From JANLYQ01 sp031365725 (GTDB taxonomy: Bacteria; Actinomycetota; Actinomycetes; JACCUZ01): DNA of 64,000 nucleotides. A program made the position numbers and the translations under genes. Each line of letters begins with the position of its first letter. Position 1 is the first letter of the stretch. Location of the stretch: contig JANLYQ010000021.1 of assembly GCA_031365725.1 (NCBI GenBank), positions 13,342 to 77,341 on the forward strand, in the 5' to 3' direction. This document shows positions 41,837 through 49,983 of the stretch, in pieces. The notes under the pieces were generated by a model. That model was not told the DNA's origin. It did no database searches and saw only the letters and a list, made by a program, of their open reading frames with translations.

Positions 41837-43276
41837 TCATGCGTGGGTCGCCTCGACGGTGCTCTCGGCAGCAGCCCGCTCGCTCGCCGCCTCGCCCAGC
41901 CGCTGGCACAGGTGGACCAGCTCAGCGAGGCCCCGGCCGTCGAGCAGCTCCTGCCGGGTGTCGTCGTCGATCAGGTGCACCGTGGCCGCTGCGGCGCGGT
42001 AGGACGCAGCAGCAGCGGAGAAGCGACCCAACCGGGCCAGTGCGCCACCGAGCAGGAAGTGCGCGTCACCGGCCGTCGGATCGAGATAGACCGCATTGCG
42101 CAGCGGGGCGACCGCGACTTGGTCCTGACCGAGGGTGGCCCGCGCGCGGCCGAGAACGATGTACGCCGCGGCGAGCAGCGGGTCCGCACGCACCGCGGCC
42201 TCTGCACGTCCAGCCGCGCTGCGGTAGTCGCCGGTCCGCATCTGGGCCAGTGCCTCGGTCAGGGCCGTGGCCGCGCGCGACTCCGGCGAGACCGGCTGCC
42301 GGGCCGGCACCACGCGGCGGCGTCGGGCGCTCTCCGACCGACCCAGCTCGGATCGACGCGGCTCGGATCGACCGGCGGCTGACCCTCGCTGAGCTGGCTG
42401 TCGTTCGTCTGCCTGGCTCCCACTCTCGTGCGAGCGCCGGTAGACGAAAGCATCCCCCACCGGCAGCAGAGTGAAGGCGTCGCTCACCTGCCAGAGCGTC
42501 TCAGCATGTCCGAGCAGGAGATAGCCCCCTTCGGCCAGCACGTGGTGAAACGTGCCGACCAACCGCGACGTGGTGTCGCGGTGGAAGTAGATCGTCACGT
42601 TGCGGCATACCACGAGGTCCACCTCGCCGGGGGCGAACGGCACCGGTTCGGTGACCAGGTTGTGCCGCCGCAGCTCGACCAGCGCGCGCGCAGCATTGCC
42701 CACTCCGAGCGCACCGCCGGGGCGCGGCTCGAACCACCGGTCCCGCACGATCGTCGGCACGCTCTCGACGCTCCGCCCGGTGTACGTCGCCCTGGCCGCA
42801 GCGCGCAGCGCCTCCGCCGACACGTCGGTGCCGATGATGCGCACCGTGTCACGGCCCAACGCCGGCGCGAGCTCGAGCAGCAGCATGGCGAGGGTGTAGG
42901 GCTCCTCGCCGGTCGAGCAGCCGGCGCTCCAGATGGTCAACGGGCGCGCACGCCCCGCCGTACGGCGAAGCAGCTCGGGCAGCACCCGCCGACGCAGCGC
43001 CTCGATCTGTGGCGCGTTGCGGAAGAACTGCGTCTCCTGCACGGTCACCGCGTCGAGCAACCGCTGCTGCTCGTTGTCACCGAGCCGATGATCGATGTCG
43101 GCGTGGGATGTGAGGGACCCGAGGTACGTCGGCACATCGGGCGCACCGGTCTCGCGCAGCCGGTCGGCCACGACAGCGGCCAGGCCGCCGCGGCGCCCCT
43201 CGTCAAAGGCGAGACCGGCGGTCGCACGCAGGTGCTCGCGCACGGCGTCGAAGTCGGCGTCGCTGAGCGGCCTCAT
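41837..43276 (-). CDS. cheR: CheR methyltransferase with C-terminal TPR-like region
   Basis: A 479-residue protein. Residues 1-270 are a CheR domain: N-terminal helices, TVQETQFFRN (SAM/receptor contact), IWSAGCSTGEEPYTLAMLL (SAM motif), IIGTDVSAEAL, and VDLVVCRNVTIYF. A disordered Arg/Ser-rich linker (about 285-330) leads to tetratricopeptide-like repeats (about 340-440). CheR-TPR forms methylate receptors in alternative, non-flagellar chemosensory systems. The ATG overlaps the stop of a mini-ORF that bridges it to cheB. Confidence 0.9.
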   Translation of the reverse strand: MRPLSDADFDAVREHLRATAGLAFDEGRRGGLAAVVADRLRETGAPDVPTYLGSLTSHADIDHRLGDNEQQRLLDAVTVQETQFFRNAPQIEALRRRVLPELLRRTAGRARPLTIWSAGCSTGEEPYTLAMLLLELAPALGRDTVRIIGTDVSAEALRAAARATYTGRSVESVPTIVRDRWFEPRPGGALGVGNAARALVELRRHNLVTEPVPFAPGEVDLVVCRNVTIYFHRDTTSRLVGTFHHVLAEGGYLLLGHAETLWQVSDAFTLLPVGDAFVYRRSHESGSQADERQPAQRGSAAGRSEPRRSELGRSESARRRRVVPARQPVSPESRAATALTEALAQMRTGDYRSAAGRAEAAVRADPLLAAAYIVLGRARATLGQDQVAVAPLRNAVYLDPTAGDAHFLLGGALARLGRFSAAAASYRAAAATVHLIDDDTRQELLDGRGLAELVHLCQRLGEAASERAAAESTVEATHA

Positions 43277-43335
43277 CGCGACCCCCGCATCGCGACGACA
43301 CTCTCGGCGGCAGCACTCATCGCGGCAGCACTCAT
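43273..43335 (-). CDS. Repeat-derived mini-ORF bridging cheB and cheR
   Basis: A 20-codon frame starting MSAAAMSAAAE. Its ATG overlaps the cheB stop and its TGA overlaps the cheR ATG, both as ATGA. The duplicated MSAAA comes from a 15-base tandem duplication. It gives continuous translational coupling from cheB to cheR. Confidence 0.4.
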   Translation of the reverse strand: MSAAAMSAAAESVVAMRGSR

Positions 43336-43338
43336 CGC
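43309..43338. repeat. 15-base tandem duplication over cheB stop
   Basis: GGCAGCACTCATCGC occurs twice, head to tail, with no mismatch. One copy contains the cheB stop codon. The length is a multiple of three, so the bridging mini-ORF stays open. Confidence 0.9.
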
Positions 43339-44450
43339 AGCGCCTGCCACTGCTCGCACACCGCGGCCGTGATGGCACCGGCGACCGCAGGCAGGGGCAG
43401 TTCCTCGTGCACCGCGCCGAGTGCCTGCGCGGCGGCCGGCATGCCCCACACGACGCTGGTGGGTTCGTCCTGGCCGATGGTCCAGGCGCCCGCGTCGTAG
43501 AGCGCGCGCAGACCGGCGGCGCCGTCGCGACCCATACCGGTCAGCAGCACCCCGACCACCTGACGGCCGCACGTCTCCGCCGCACTGGTGAAGGTCGCGT
43601 CGACCCCGGGCACGTGGAACTGACCCGCCGGCGGACGGCGCAGCTCGATCCGCAGTCCCGGGCGCAGGAGGGTGTTGACCCCGGCCGGGGCGATGTGCAC
43701 GACCCCGGGCCGCAGCAGCTGGCCGTGCGTCGCCATCACCACCGGCAGCGGCGACAGGGTGTCCAGCCAGGTGGCGAGGGCCTCGACGAATCCGTCGGCC
43801 ATGTGCTGCACGACCAGCACGGGCACCGGCAGGTCCGGCGGCAGGTCGGCGAGCAGTGTCGCGAGAGCGGGCGGCCCGCCGGTGGACGCGCCGATCACCA
43901 CGACCCGCGGTCCGCCGGTGAGAGCGTGGCGATGACCCTGCGCCGGGCCGGGTGTCGCGAAGGAGGAGACGGGGGCGACCGACGAGGCAGCCGACGCACT
44001 CACGGTGGCCGTCGGGGGCTGGCCGGACATCCCGCTGGCGCGCAGCCGGTTGCGGGGGTGGGTGATGACGCGCACCCTGCTGGCGACCCGGAGGTGGCGT
44101 CGTAGGGACGTGACGTACTGCGGTGAGCTGGGCAGCGCGTCCAGCGCACCGATCACGTCCACGGCGCCTGCAGCCAGTGCGTCGCGGGAGTGTTCGGCCA
44201 TCGCCCCACAGACGACGACAGGGGTGGGGCGGGTGCCCATGATGCGTTCGATCGCTTCGATGCCGCCGCCGGCCGGGTCGAGGTCGAGCAGCACAGCGCC
44301 GGGACGGTGGGCAACGACGGCCTCTTCGGCCGCCTCGGCCGACCAGGCCTCCGCCGCCACGACGAAACCTGGAGTCGTCAGCATGGCTCGGAGGGCCCGG
44401 GTGCGCGCCTTGGAGTCGCCGACGACCACCACGACCAGGGGGGCGGCCAT
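43332..44450 (-). CDS. cheB: CheB receptor methylesterase with degenerate receiver domain
   Basis: About 372 residues: a receiver domain (1-120), a Ser/Thr/Ala-rich linker, and a methylesterase domain from about 185. The catalytic triad is present as Ser in GASTGGP, His in VVQHM and Asp in LLTGMGRDGAAG. In the receiver the usual acidic pair is VGDSKA, so one Mg2+-binding acid is lost, while an Asp remains at the phosphoacceptor position (LLDLD). An ATG at 44516 would add 22 residues. It heads the cheB-cheR-cheW unit; about 200 gene-free bases separate it from mutY. Confidence 0.87.
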   Translation of the reverse strand: MAAPLVVVVVGDSKARTRALRAMLTTPGFVVAAEAWSAEAAEEAVVAHRPGAVLLDLDPAGGGIEAIERIMGTRPTPVVVCGAMAEHSRDALAAGAVDVIGALDALPSSPQYVTSLRRHLRVASRVRVITHPRNRLRASGMSGQPPTATVSASAASSVAPVSSFATPGPAQGHRHALTGGPRVVVIGASTGGPPALATLLADLPPDLPVPVLVVQHMADGFVEALATWLDTLSPLPVVMATHGQLLRPGVVHIAPAGVNTLLRPGLRIELRRPPAGQFHVPGVDATFTSAAETCGRQVVGVLLTGMGRDGAAGLRALYDAGAWTIGQDEPTSVVWGMPAAAQALGAVHEELPLPAVAGAITAAVCEQWQALR

Positions 44451-44650
44451 GTCGCCGGGCTGGTCGGGCGGCGTCGTCGGCGTCCTCGGCTGAGCAGTCG
44501 CGCGCGCTCCGGTCATCGACATGAGGGCCGAGCGCCGCCTCTCGCTGATGGTGCGCGACGGTGTGCCGCGTGCTGGTGAATGGATCGTCAACGCCGAGAG
44601 CCCACTTGAGGCGGCAGCCGGGTGCGTTGGATGTCACCATCGGTACCGAC

Positions 44651-45529
44651 ATGCCCGACTCGCCGCTGCACGCTCCCGTCCTGACCTGGTACGCCGAGAA
44701 CGCTCGCGACCTGCCCTGGCGCAGGGCGGTCGTGACGCCGTGGGCGGTCTTGGTCAGCGAGGTGATGCTGCAGCAGACGCCGGTGGCCCGGGTCGAGCCG
44801 GTCTATCTCGCCTGGCTCGCGCGGTGGCCGACACCTGCGGACCTGGCCGCGGAGGCTCCGGGTGCGGCGGTGCGGATGTGGGGTCGCCTGGGCTACCCGC
44901 GCCGGGCGCTGCGGCTGCACGCGGCGGCAGTCGAGGTGGTCGACCGCTACGGCGGCGAGCTGCCGGCCGGGCTGGCCGGGCTGCGGTCGCTCCCGGGCGT
45001 CGGCGACTACACCGCAGCAGCCGTCGCGTCTTTCGCCCACGGCGGTCGCCATCCGGTGCTCGATACCAATGTGCGCCGCGTGCTGGCGCGGGCGTCCGGC
45101 GGCGTGGCGGGGGCGGCGCCAGCGGTGACGGTCGCGGAGCGCGTCGCGGCTGACGCCCTGTTGCCCGATGAGCCTGCTGTCGCCGCGCGTTGGGCGGTTG
45201 CGGTGATGGAGCTGGGCGCGCTGGTCTGCACGTCCCGCGCGCCTCGGTGCGACGGGTGTCCCGTGCGTGAGCTCTGCGCGTGGCGGGCCGCAGGTTTCCC
45301 GGCGTACGACGGGGCGGTCCGACGACCGCAACCCTTCGCGGGCACCGACCGGCAGGTGCGCGGGTTGATCATGGCCGTCCTGAGAGCAACGGACGGGCCG
45401 GTGCCGGTCGACGCGGTCGACAGCGTCTGGGCGGAGGACGAGCAGCGCAAGCGCGCGCTCGAGTCGTTGCTGGCCGACGGCCTGGCCGTGCGGACCGGCG
45501 CGACCCTGCACCTGCCGACTTCTTCATGA
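44651..45529 (+). CDS. mutY: A/G-specific adenine glycosylase
   Basis: A 292-residue base-excision repair enzyme that removes adenine opposite 8-oxoguanine. Catalytic Glu37 (SEVMLQQTP), the HhH loop LPGVGDYTA (about 114-122) and catalytic Asp138 (VLDTN) are present, as is the 4Fe-4S loop C-x6-C-x2-C-x5-C (CTSRAPRCDGCPVRELC). The C-terminal NUDIX-like domain of longer MutY proteins is absent, which is usual in actinobacteria. No clear ribosome site precedes the ATG. Confidence 0.94.
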   Translation: MPDSPLHAPVLTWYAENARDLPWRRAVVTPWAVLVSEVMLQQTPVARVEPVYLAWLARWPTPADLAAEAPGAAVRMWGRLGYPRRALRLHAAAVEVVDRYGGELPAGLAGLRSLPGVGDYTAAAVASFAHGGRHPVLDTNVRRVLARASGGVAGAAPAVTVAERVAADALLPDEPAVAARWAVAVMELGALVCTSRAPRCDGCPVRELCAWRAAGFPAYDGAVRRPQPFAGTDRQVRGLIMAVLRATDGPVPVDAVDSVWAEDEQRKRALESLLADGLAVRTGATLHLPTSS

Positions 45530-45576
45530 TCGGAGCTGCCGGGAGCAATTGTCGGCGCAGATCTGCTCCGATCATG
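45525..45576. terminator. Inverted repeat at mutY stop
   Basis: CATGATCGGAGC and GCTCCGATCATG are perfect 12-base arms separated by 28 bases, with an inner GGAGCA/TGCTCC pairing as well. The left arm overlaps the mutY stop. It probably acts as terminator, but the large loop and the adjoining decayed sequence make an element boundary possible. Confidence 0.5.
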
Positions 45577-45587
45577 GGATTCCGGAG

Positions 45588-45734
45588 TCAGAGCAGGAGC
45601 TCGGCCGTCCCGAAGAACCTTCGGGCCAGGTCGTCGGCTCCCATCGCCAGGACGTAGAGACCGGTAGACACCGACCGGGCCGAGCGAGGTCACCACGCAG
45701 CCGGACGATCGGCTGCACGACTGTGGCGGGGGAT
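45588..45734 (-). pseudogene. Remnant of an unidentified gene's 3' end
   Basis: One frame reads TSLGPVGVY and a second continues VLAMGADDLARRFFGTAELL to a stop. They join smoothly if ten bases (CGGTCTCTAC), which look like a slipped copy of neighbouring sequence, are removed. This looks like the C-terminus of a decayed gene whose start was lost next to the phosphotransferase remnant. I do not recognise the family. Confidence 0.35.
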
Positions 45735-46145
45735 TCAGATGGCCGCATCGACCAACGCTGCTGACAACGCTCGCAAGGCTTGCGTCGCCATCTGCGGGTT
45801 GGTGTGCCAGTAGTACGGCAGCGCCATCACGGTCCGCCGCAGCACCCAACGCGGCCGCGCAGCCAGGACGCGTCATCGACAGCCAGCTCGGCGCGGAAGC
45901 GGTCACGACCGGAGCCGCTGAAGGAGTTCCAGGCTGGTTGCAGGTCGCCGTGCACCCCACACCTCGGCGCCGTCCCACATCGGCGCGGCCACCGACTCGT
46001 CCCACGCACGCAGCACGTCGGCCGGGTCGAACCGGTCGGTCAGCGCAGCCAGGGTGCCAGGGGCAGGTCGGCCCACCCGGGGGAACTGGTCAGCCACCAG
46101 CCGCTGGGCGGGCGAGAGGTCGCACGGCACCTCGTCGACGTGCAT
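45735..46145 (-). pseudogene. Decayed aminoglycoside-phosphotransferase-family gene
   Basis: Both ends of an APH-family protein survive while the core is gone. The start MHVDEVPCDLSPAQRLVADQF is the family N-terminus with its opening helix; it jumps to FDPADVLRAWDESVAAPMWDG, normally about 170 residues later. After a frame change comes VHGDLQPA (the APH HGD-L motif), then, with a further internal loss, DRFRAELAVDDASWLRGR, and after another frame change VMALPYYWHTNPQMATQ and the stop. A functional kinase is not possible: the ATP-binding lobe and catalytic Asn/Asp loop are missing. Confidence 0.8.
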
Positions 46146-46213
46146 CACCGCGCCAGCATGGCGGAGGTGGCGCACCTGCCTCGACCGCATTTCGCCGCTA
46201 GGGTCTGGCAACT

Positions 46214-47023
46214 GTGTCCCTGATCGCCGTGAGGCCCGCCGCGGCGTTCGCGGAAGCAGGTTTCCGGCGCTGGGCCACCTACCGGCAGGCGGCGGTGGCC
46301 GGTGTGTTCGTCAACACCGTGTTCGGCGTCATCAAGCTCTCGATCCTGCTGGCGGTGGCGCGCTCGGCCGGGGGCAGTGTGGCGGGCTACGACCCCGCTG
46401 CCCTGTCGACGTACGCCTGGGTGTCGCAAGCCCTGATCGCGGTCGTGATGATCTTCACCGACACCGAGCTTGCGGACCGGGTCAGGACCGGCGACATCGC
46501 CGTCGACCTGGCGCGGCCGGTCGACCTGCAGCTGTCGTGGCTGGCGGCCGACCTCGGTCGTGCCGCGTGGTCGCTGATCAGCCGCGGCATCGTGCCGATC
46601 GCGTTCGGGGCGGCGTTCTTCGGCTTCCACGTGCCCAGCGACCCGACCTCGATCGCGCTGCTGGTGCCGTCGGTCGTGTTGGCTGTGGTGGTGTCCTTCG
46701 CCCTGCGGTTCATGCTCAACCTCACGGCGTTCTGGCTCACCGAGGTGCGCGGCATCGTGCTGCTCTACGTGTTCTGCTCAGGTCTGCTGGCCGGGCACCT
46801 GATCCCGACCCAGCTCTTCCCCGGCTGGCTCCACACGCTGGCCTACGCCACCCCGTTCCCCGCGATCGTGCAGACCCCGATCGACCTGACGACGGGTCTT
46901 GCGACCGGCACGCAGGCAGCTGCGCTCGTCGCGGCCCAGGTCGCGTGGGCGATCGGGCTGCTGGCCATGGGTCGCGTCGTCCTCGCCCGCGCCACCCGGC
47001 GACTGGTGGTGCAGGGTGGCTGA
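46214..47023 (+). CDS. ABC-2 family permease (DUF990-like), first subunit
   Basis: A 269-residue six-helix membrane protein. RTGDIAVDLARPVDLQLSWLA and the late LIPTQLFPGWLHTLAYATPFPAIVQTP block are typical of the actinobacterial/firmicute viologen-exporter-type permeases (DUF990). It forms an exporter with the two genes that follow, each overlapping the last. GTG start. Confidence 0.88.
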   Translation: MSLIAVRPAAAFAEAGFRRWATYRQAAVAGVFVNTVFGVIKLSILLAVARSAGGSVAGYDPAALSTYAWVSQALIAVVMIFTDTELADRVRTGDIAVDLARPVDLQLSWLAADLGRAAWSLISRGIVPIAFGAAFFGFHVPSDPTSIALLVPSVVLAVVVSFALRFMLNLTAFWLTEVRGIVLLYVFCSGLLAGHLIPTQLFPGWLHTLAYATPFPAIVQTPIDLTTGLATGTQAAALVAAQVAWAIGLLAMGRVVLARATRRLVVQGG

Positions 47024-47828
47024 GGTCACGAGCACGTCCGCGGCCTACCTGGCGCTGGTCCGGTCTCGAGTGAGCGCGCAGGCGTCCTACCGCACGTCAT
47101 TCGCGATCGAGCTCGCCTCGCAGGTGCTGCTCATCGTGGTGGAGTTCGCCGAGGTCTACGTCGTGTTCCACCAGGTGCGCAGTCTCGGCGGTTTCGACTT
47201 CGCCGAGGTCGCGCTGCTCTACGGCCTGTCGGTGTCGGCGTTCGGACTCGCCGACCTCGCCGTCGGTCACGTCGACCGGTTGCCGTTCTACCTACGCACC
47301 GGCAGCTTCGACGCGTTCATGTTGCGACCGCTGTCGGCCCTCGGCCAGCTGGTCACCAGCGACTTCGCCCTCCGCCGGCTCGGTCGGGTGCTGACCGGTG
47401 TCGTCGTGCTGGTCATCGCGGTGGTCGCCGCGCACGTCACCATGACCCCCGCGCACCTGCTGCTGCTGGTCACGACCCCGATCGCCGGGGCGGTCATCTT
47501 CGGCTCGGTGTTCATCGCCACGGCCACCATCGGCTTCCACGTCACCGAAGGCATGGAGTTTGCCAACGCGTTCACCTACGGCGGCAGCTATCTCTCCTCC
47601 TTCCCGTTCACCGTGTTCGGCCGCGTGATCCGACGGCTCTTCACCTTCCTCGTACCCGTGGCCTTCGTCGCCTACCTGCCGGCCCTCGCCATCCTCGACC
47701 GACGCGACCCGCTCGGCCTGCCGACCTGGCTCTCGTGGTGCGGACTACCCGTGTCGTTGATCGCCGTCGCAGCCGCGATCGCGCTGTGGCGCAACGGACT
47801 TCGGCACTATGTGGGGGCAGGTTCGTGA
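47016..47828 (+). CDS. ABC-2 family permease, second subunit
   Basis: A 270-residue six-helix protein homologous in layout to its neighbour. LPFYLRTGSFDAFMLRPLSALGQL is the family block corresponding to the first permease's RTGDIAVDLARP. It starts at GTG inside the first permease gene (eight-base overlap) and ends overlapping the ATPase start, so all three are co-translated. Confidence 0.87.
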   Translation: MAEVTSTSAAYLALVRSRVSAQASYRTSFAIELASQVLLIVVEFAEVYVVFHQVRSLGGFDFAEVALLYGLSVSAFGLADLAVGHVDRLPFYLRTGSFDAFMLRPLSALGQLVTSDFALRRLGRVLTGVVVLVIAVVAAHVTMTPAHLLLLVTTPIAGAVIFGSVFIATATIGFHVTEGMEFANAFTYGGSYLSSFPFTVFGRVIRRLFTFLVPVAFVAYLPALAILDRRDPLGLPTWLSWCGLPVSLIAVAAAIALWRNGLRHYVGAGS

Positions 47829-48808
47829 GCAAGACTGTGCCGGTCGCCGAGGGGGTCATCGACGTCCAGGAGCTGCGTCGCGAATTCGTCGTACGCCGCA
47901 ACGCAGGCCGCCTGCGCCGCACCCGCGACGTGGTGGCCGCGGTGGACGGCGTGACGTTCAGAGTGACCGCCGGGGAGTGCGTGGGCTACATCGGTGCCAA
48001 CGGGGCCGGCAAGTCGACCACCATCAAGATGCTCACCGGCATCCTCGTGCCGACGGGCGGCACCGTGCGGGTCTGCGGGCTGGAGCCGGTGCGTGAACGC
48101 ACCTCTCTCGCGCGGCGGATCGGTGTCGTCTTCGGCCAGCGGAGCCAGCTGTGGTGGGACCTGCCGCTGCGCGAGTCGTTCCGTCTCCTCGGCGCGATCC
48201 ACCGGCTGCCGGACTCGAGGTGGCAGCCGCGGCTGGCCGAGTGCGTCGAGCTGCTCGAGATGGGGCCGGTCCTCGACACCCCGGTGCGCCAGCTCTCCCT
48301 CGGTCAACGGATGCGTGGAGAGGTGAGCGCCGCCCTGCTGCACTCCCCCGAGCTGCTGGTGCTCGACGAGCCGACCATCGGCCTCGACCTGCTCAGCAAG
48401 GAGCGGCTGCGGGCCTTCCTGGTGCGCGAGCGGGCCGAGCGCGGCACCACGATCCTGCTCACCACCCACGACCTGCCCGACATCGAGCGCCTGTGCGACC
48501 GCATCCTGGTGGTCGACGCGGGTCGGGTCGCCTTCGACGGCACGCTGCCCGGGCTGGTGTCTCGGGTGGGCGCCCAGCGGGTGCTGGTCGTCGAGCTGAC
48601 CGAGCCCGGGCCTGCGCTGACCGGCGTACCCGGCACGACCGTGACAGCGGTCGAGGCCGACGGGCTGCGCCAGCACCTGTCCTTCCGCGCCGAGGAGACC
48701 ACGGCAGCAGCGGTGATCGCCGCAGTGTCGGCGCGGGTCGAGCTGCGCGACCTCATGGTGCGCGAGCCGGACATCGAAGACGTCGTCCGCCGCCTCTACC
48801 TCGGCTGA
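47825..48808 (+). CDS. ABC transporter ATP-binding protein (NatA/DrrA-like)
   Basis: A 327-residue ATPase. Walker A GANGAGKST, Q-loop VVFGQRSQLWWDLPLRES (the extended form found with DUF990 permeases), signature LSLGQRMRGEVSAALL, Walker B LLVLDEPTIGLD and H-loop TTHDLPD. A C-terminal domain of about 85 residues follows. GTG start overlaps the permease stop (GTGA). The gene ends 22 bases before the convergent hypE. Confidence 0.92.
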   Translation: MSKTVPVAEGVIDVQELRREFVVRRNAGRLRRTRDVVAAVDGVTFRVTAGECVGYIGANGAGKSTTIKMLTGILVPTGGTVRVCGLEPVRERTSLARRIGVVFGQRSQLWWDLPLRESFRLLGAIHRLPDSRWQPRLAECVELLEMGPVLDTPVRQLSLGQRMRGEVSAALLHSPELLVLDEPTIGLDLLSKERLRAFLVRERAERGTTILLTTHDLPDIERLCDRILVVDAGRVAFDGTLPGLVSRVGAQRVLVVELTEPGPALTGVPGTTVTAVEADGLRQHLSFRAEETTAAAVIAAVSARVELRDLMVREPDIEDVVRRLYLG

Positions 48809-48830
48809 GCGGCGGTCGGCGGGAGCGGCC

Positions 48831-49916
48831 TCAGCAGATACGGGGCAACGGGTCACCCACCAGCATGTCGATGAGCCGGTGGCCGCCGAACCCCGTGCGG
48901 CCAAGCACCCGACCGGGCGGCTCCTCCCGCACCTCGCCGACGATGGCGGCATCGGCGCCCGCGGGCAGCGCACGCAGAGCAGCCAGCGCCCGGTCGGCGT
49001 GCTCCGGAGCGACGAAGACGACCATCGCGCCTTCGTTGGCGACATACAGCGGGTCGATGCCGAGGATCTCCCCGGCTCCGGCGACGGCGGGCCGCACGGG
49101 CACCCGCGACTCTTCGAGCACGATGCCCACCTCCGCGGCGAGCGCGATCTCGTTGAGCACCGTGGCCACCCCACCACGCGTGGCGTCGCGCATGCAGTGC
49201 AGACCCTCACCACACTCGGCGATCAACGCCGCGACCAGGTCCCACAGCGGCCGGGTGTCACTGCGCACGTCAGCCTCGATGTCGAGGTCCCCGCGAGCCA
49301 GCATGATGGCGATGCCGTGGTCGCCGATGCTGCCCGAGACCAGCACCTTGTCACCGGGGCGCACCTGGGTGGGAGCAAGCACGAGGTCGTGCTCGACCAG
49401 ACCGATCCCGGTGGTGACCACGTACATCGTGTCGCACTTGCCGCGCTCGACGACCTTCGTGTCACCTGCGACCACGTCGACACCGGCGCGCTGCGCGGCG
49501 CCTGCGATCGCGGCGACCTCGGCCTCGAGCACCTCGCGTTCGACGCCCTCCTCGAGAACCAGGGCCAAGGACAGGGCGACCGGCCGGGCCCCCGACACGG
49601 CAAGATCGTTGACCGTGCCGTTGACCGCGAGCTCACCGATCGAGCCACCCGGAAAGCGGATCGGTCGCACGACGAACGCGTCGGTCGTCAGGGCAAGCCG
49701 AGCTCCGCCGACGGTGATGAGCCCCGCGTCGGAGAGCTGTTCGAGCGCTGGGTTGGCGAGCAGCGGCACGATCAGACCCTCGACCAACGACCTGCTCGCT
49801 TTGCCGCCCGCTCCGTGGGCCATCGTGACGCGCTCGTCGCGGAAGCGCTGAGGTCGGCGGCGCATCGCCTCGATGCGGTCACCGACCATGTCCTCCGTGG
49901 TCGGGTGGCTGGTCAT
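48831..49916 (-). CDS. hypE: Hydrogenase maturation protein HypE
   Basis: A 361-residue PurM-like ATPase that, with HypF, builds the thiocyanate precursor of the Fe cyanide ligands. TMAHGAGGKASRSLVEGL, TTDAFVVRPIRFPGGSIGELAVNGTVNDLAVSGA and the strict C-terminal PRIC ending (Cys361 carries the thiocarbamate) are intact. The reading frame stays open upstream through a triplicated 18-base repeat encoding FSD(P/S/Q)G, so a longer start is possible, but the ATG at 49916 matches the family better. Confidence 0.95.
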   Translation of the reverse strand: MTSHPTTEDMVGDRIEAMRRRPQRFRDERVTMAHGAGGKASRSLVEGLIVPLLANPALEQLSDAGLITVGGARLALTTDAFVVRPIRFPGGSIGELAVNGTVNDLAVSGARPVALSLALVLEEGVEREVLEAEVAAIAGAAQRAGVDVVAGDTKVVERGKCDTMYVVTTGIGLVEHDLVLAPTQVRPGDKVLVSGSIGDHGIAIMLARGDLDIEADVRSDTRPLWDLVAALIAECGEGLHCMRDATRGGVATVLNEIALAAEVGIVLEESRVPVRPAVAGAGEILGIDPLYVANEGAMVVFVAPEHADRALAALRALPAGADAAIVGEVREEPPGRVLGRTGFGGHRLIDMLVGDPLPRIC

Positions 49917-49929
49917 GCCGGAACCCTGG

Positions 49930-49983
49930 TCACTGAAGTATCCAGAATCACTGAAGAACCCGGGATCACTGAAGTACCTCGAG
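49930..49983. repeat. 18-base imperfect triplication at hypD-hypE junction
   Basis: Three head-to-tail copies begin TCACTGAAG (TCACTGAAGTATCCAGAA, TCACTGAAGAACCCGGGA, then TCACTGAAGTACCTCGAG). The TCA of the last copy is the hypD stop codon, so the 3' end of hypD has been copied into the gap before hypE. Confidence 0.88.

Noticed and set aside
45530..46213. Insertion sequence responsible for the decayed patch
   Set aside because: No transposase fragment or flanking target duplication was recognised.
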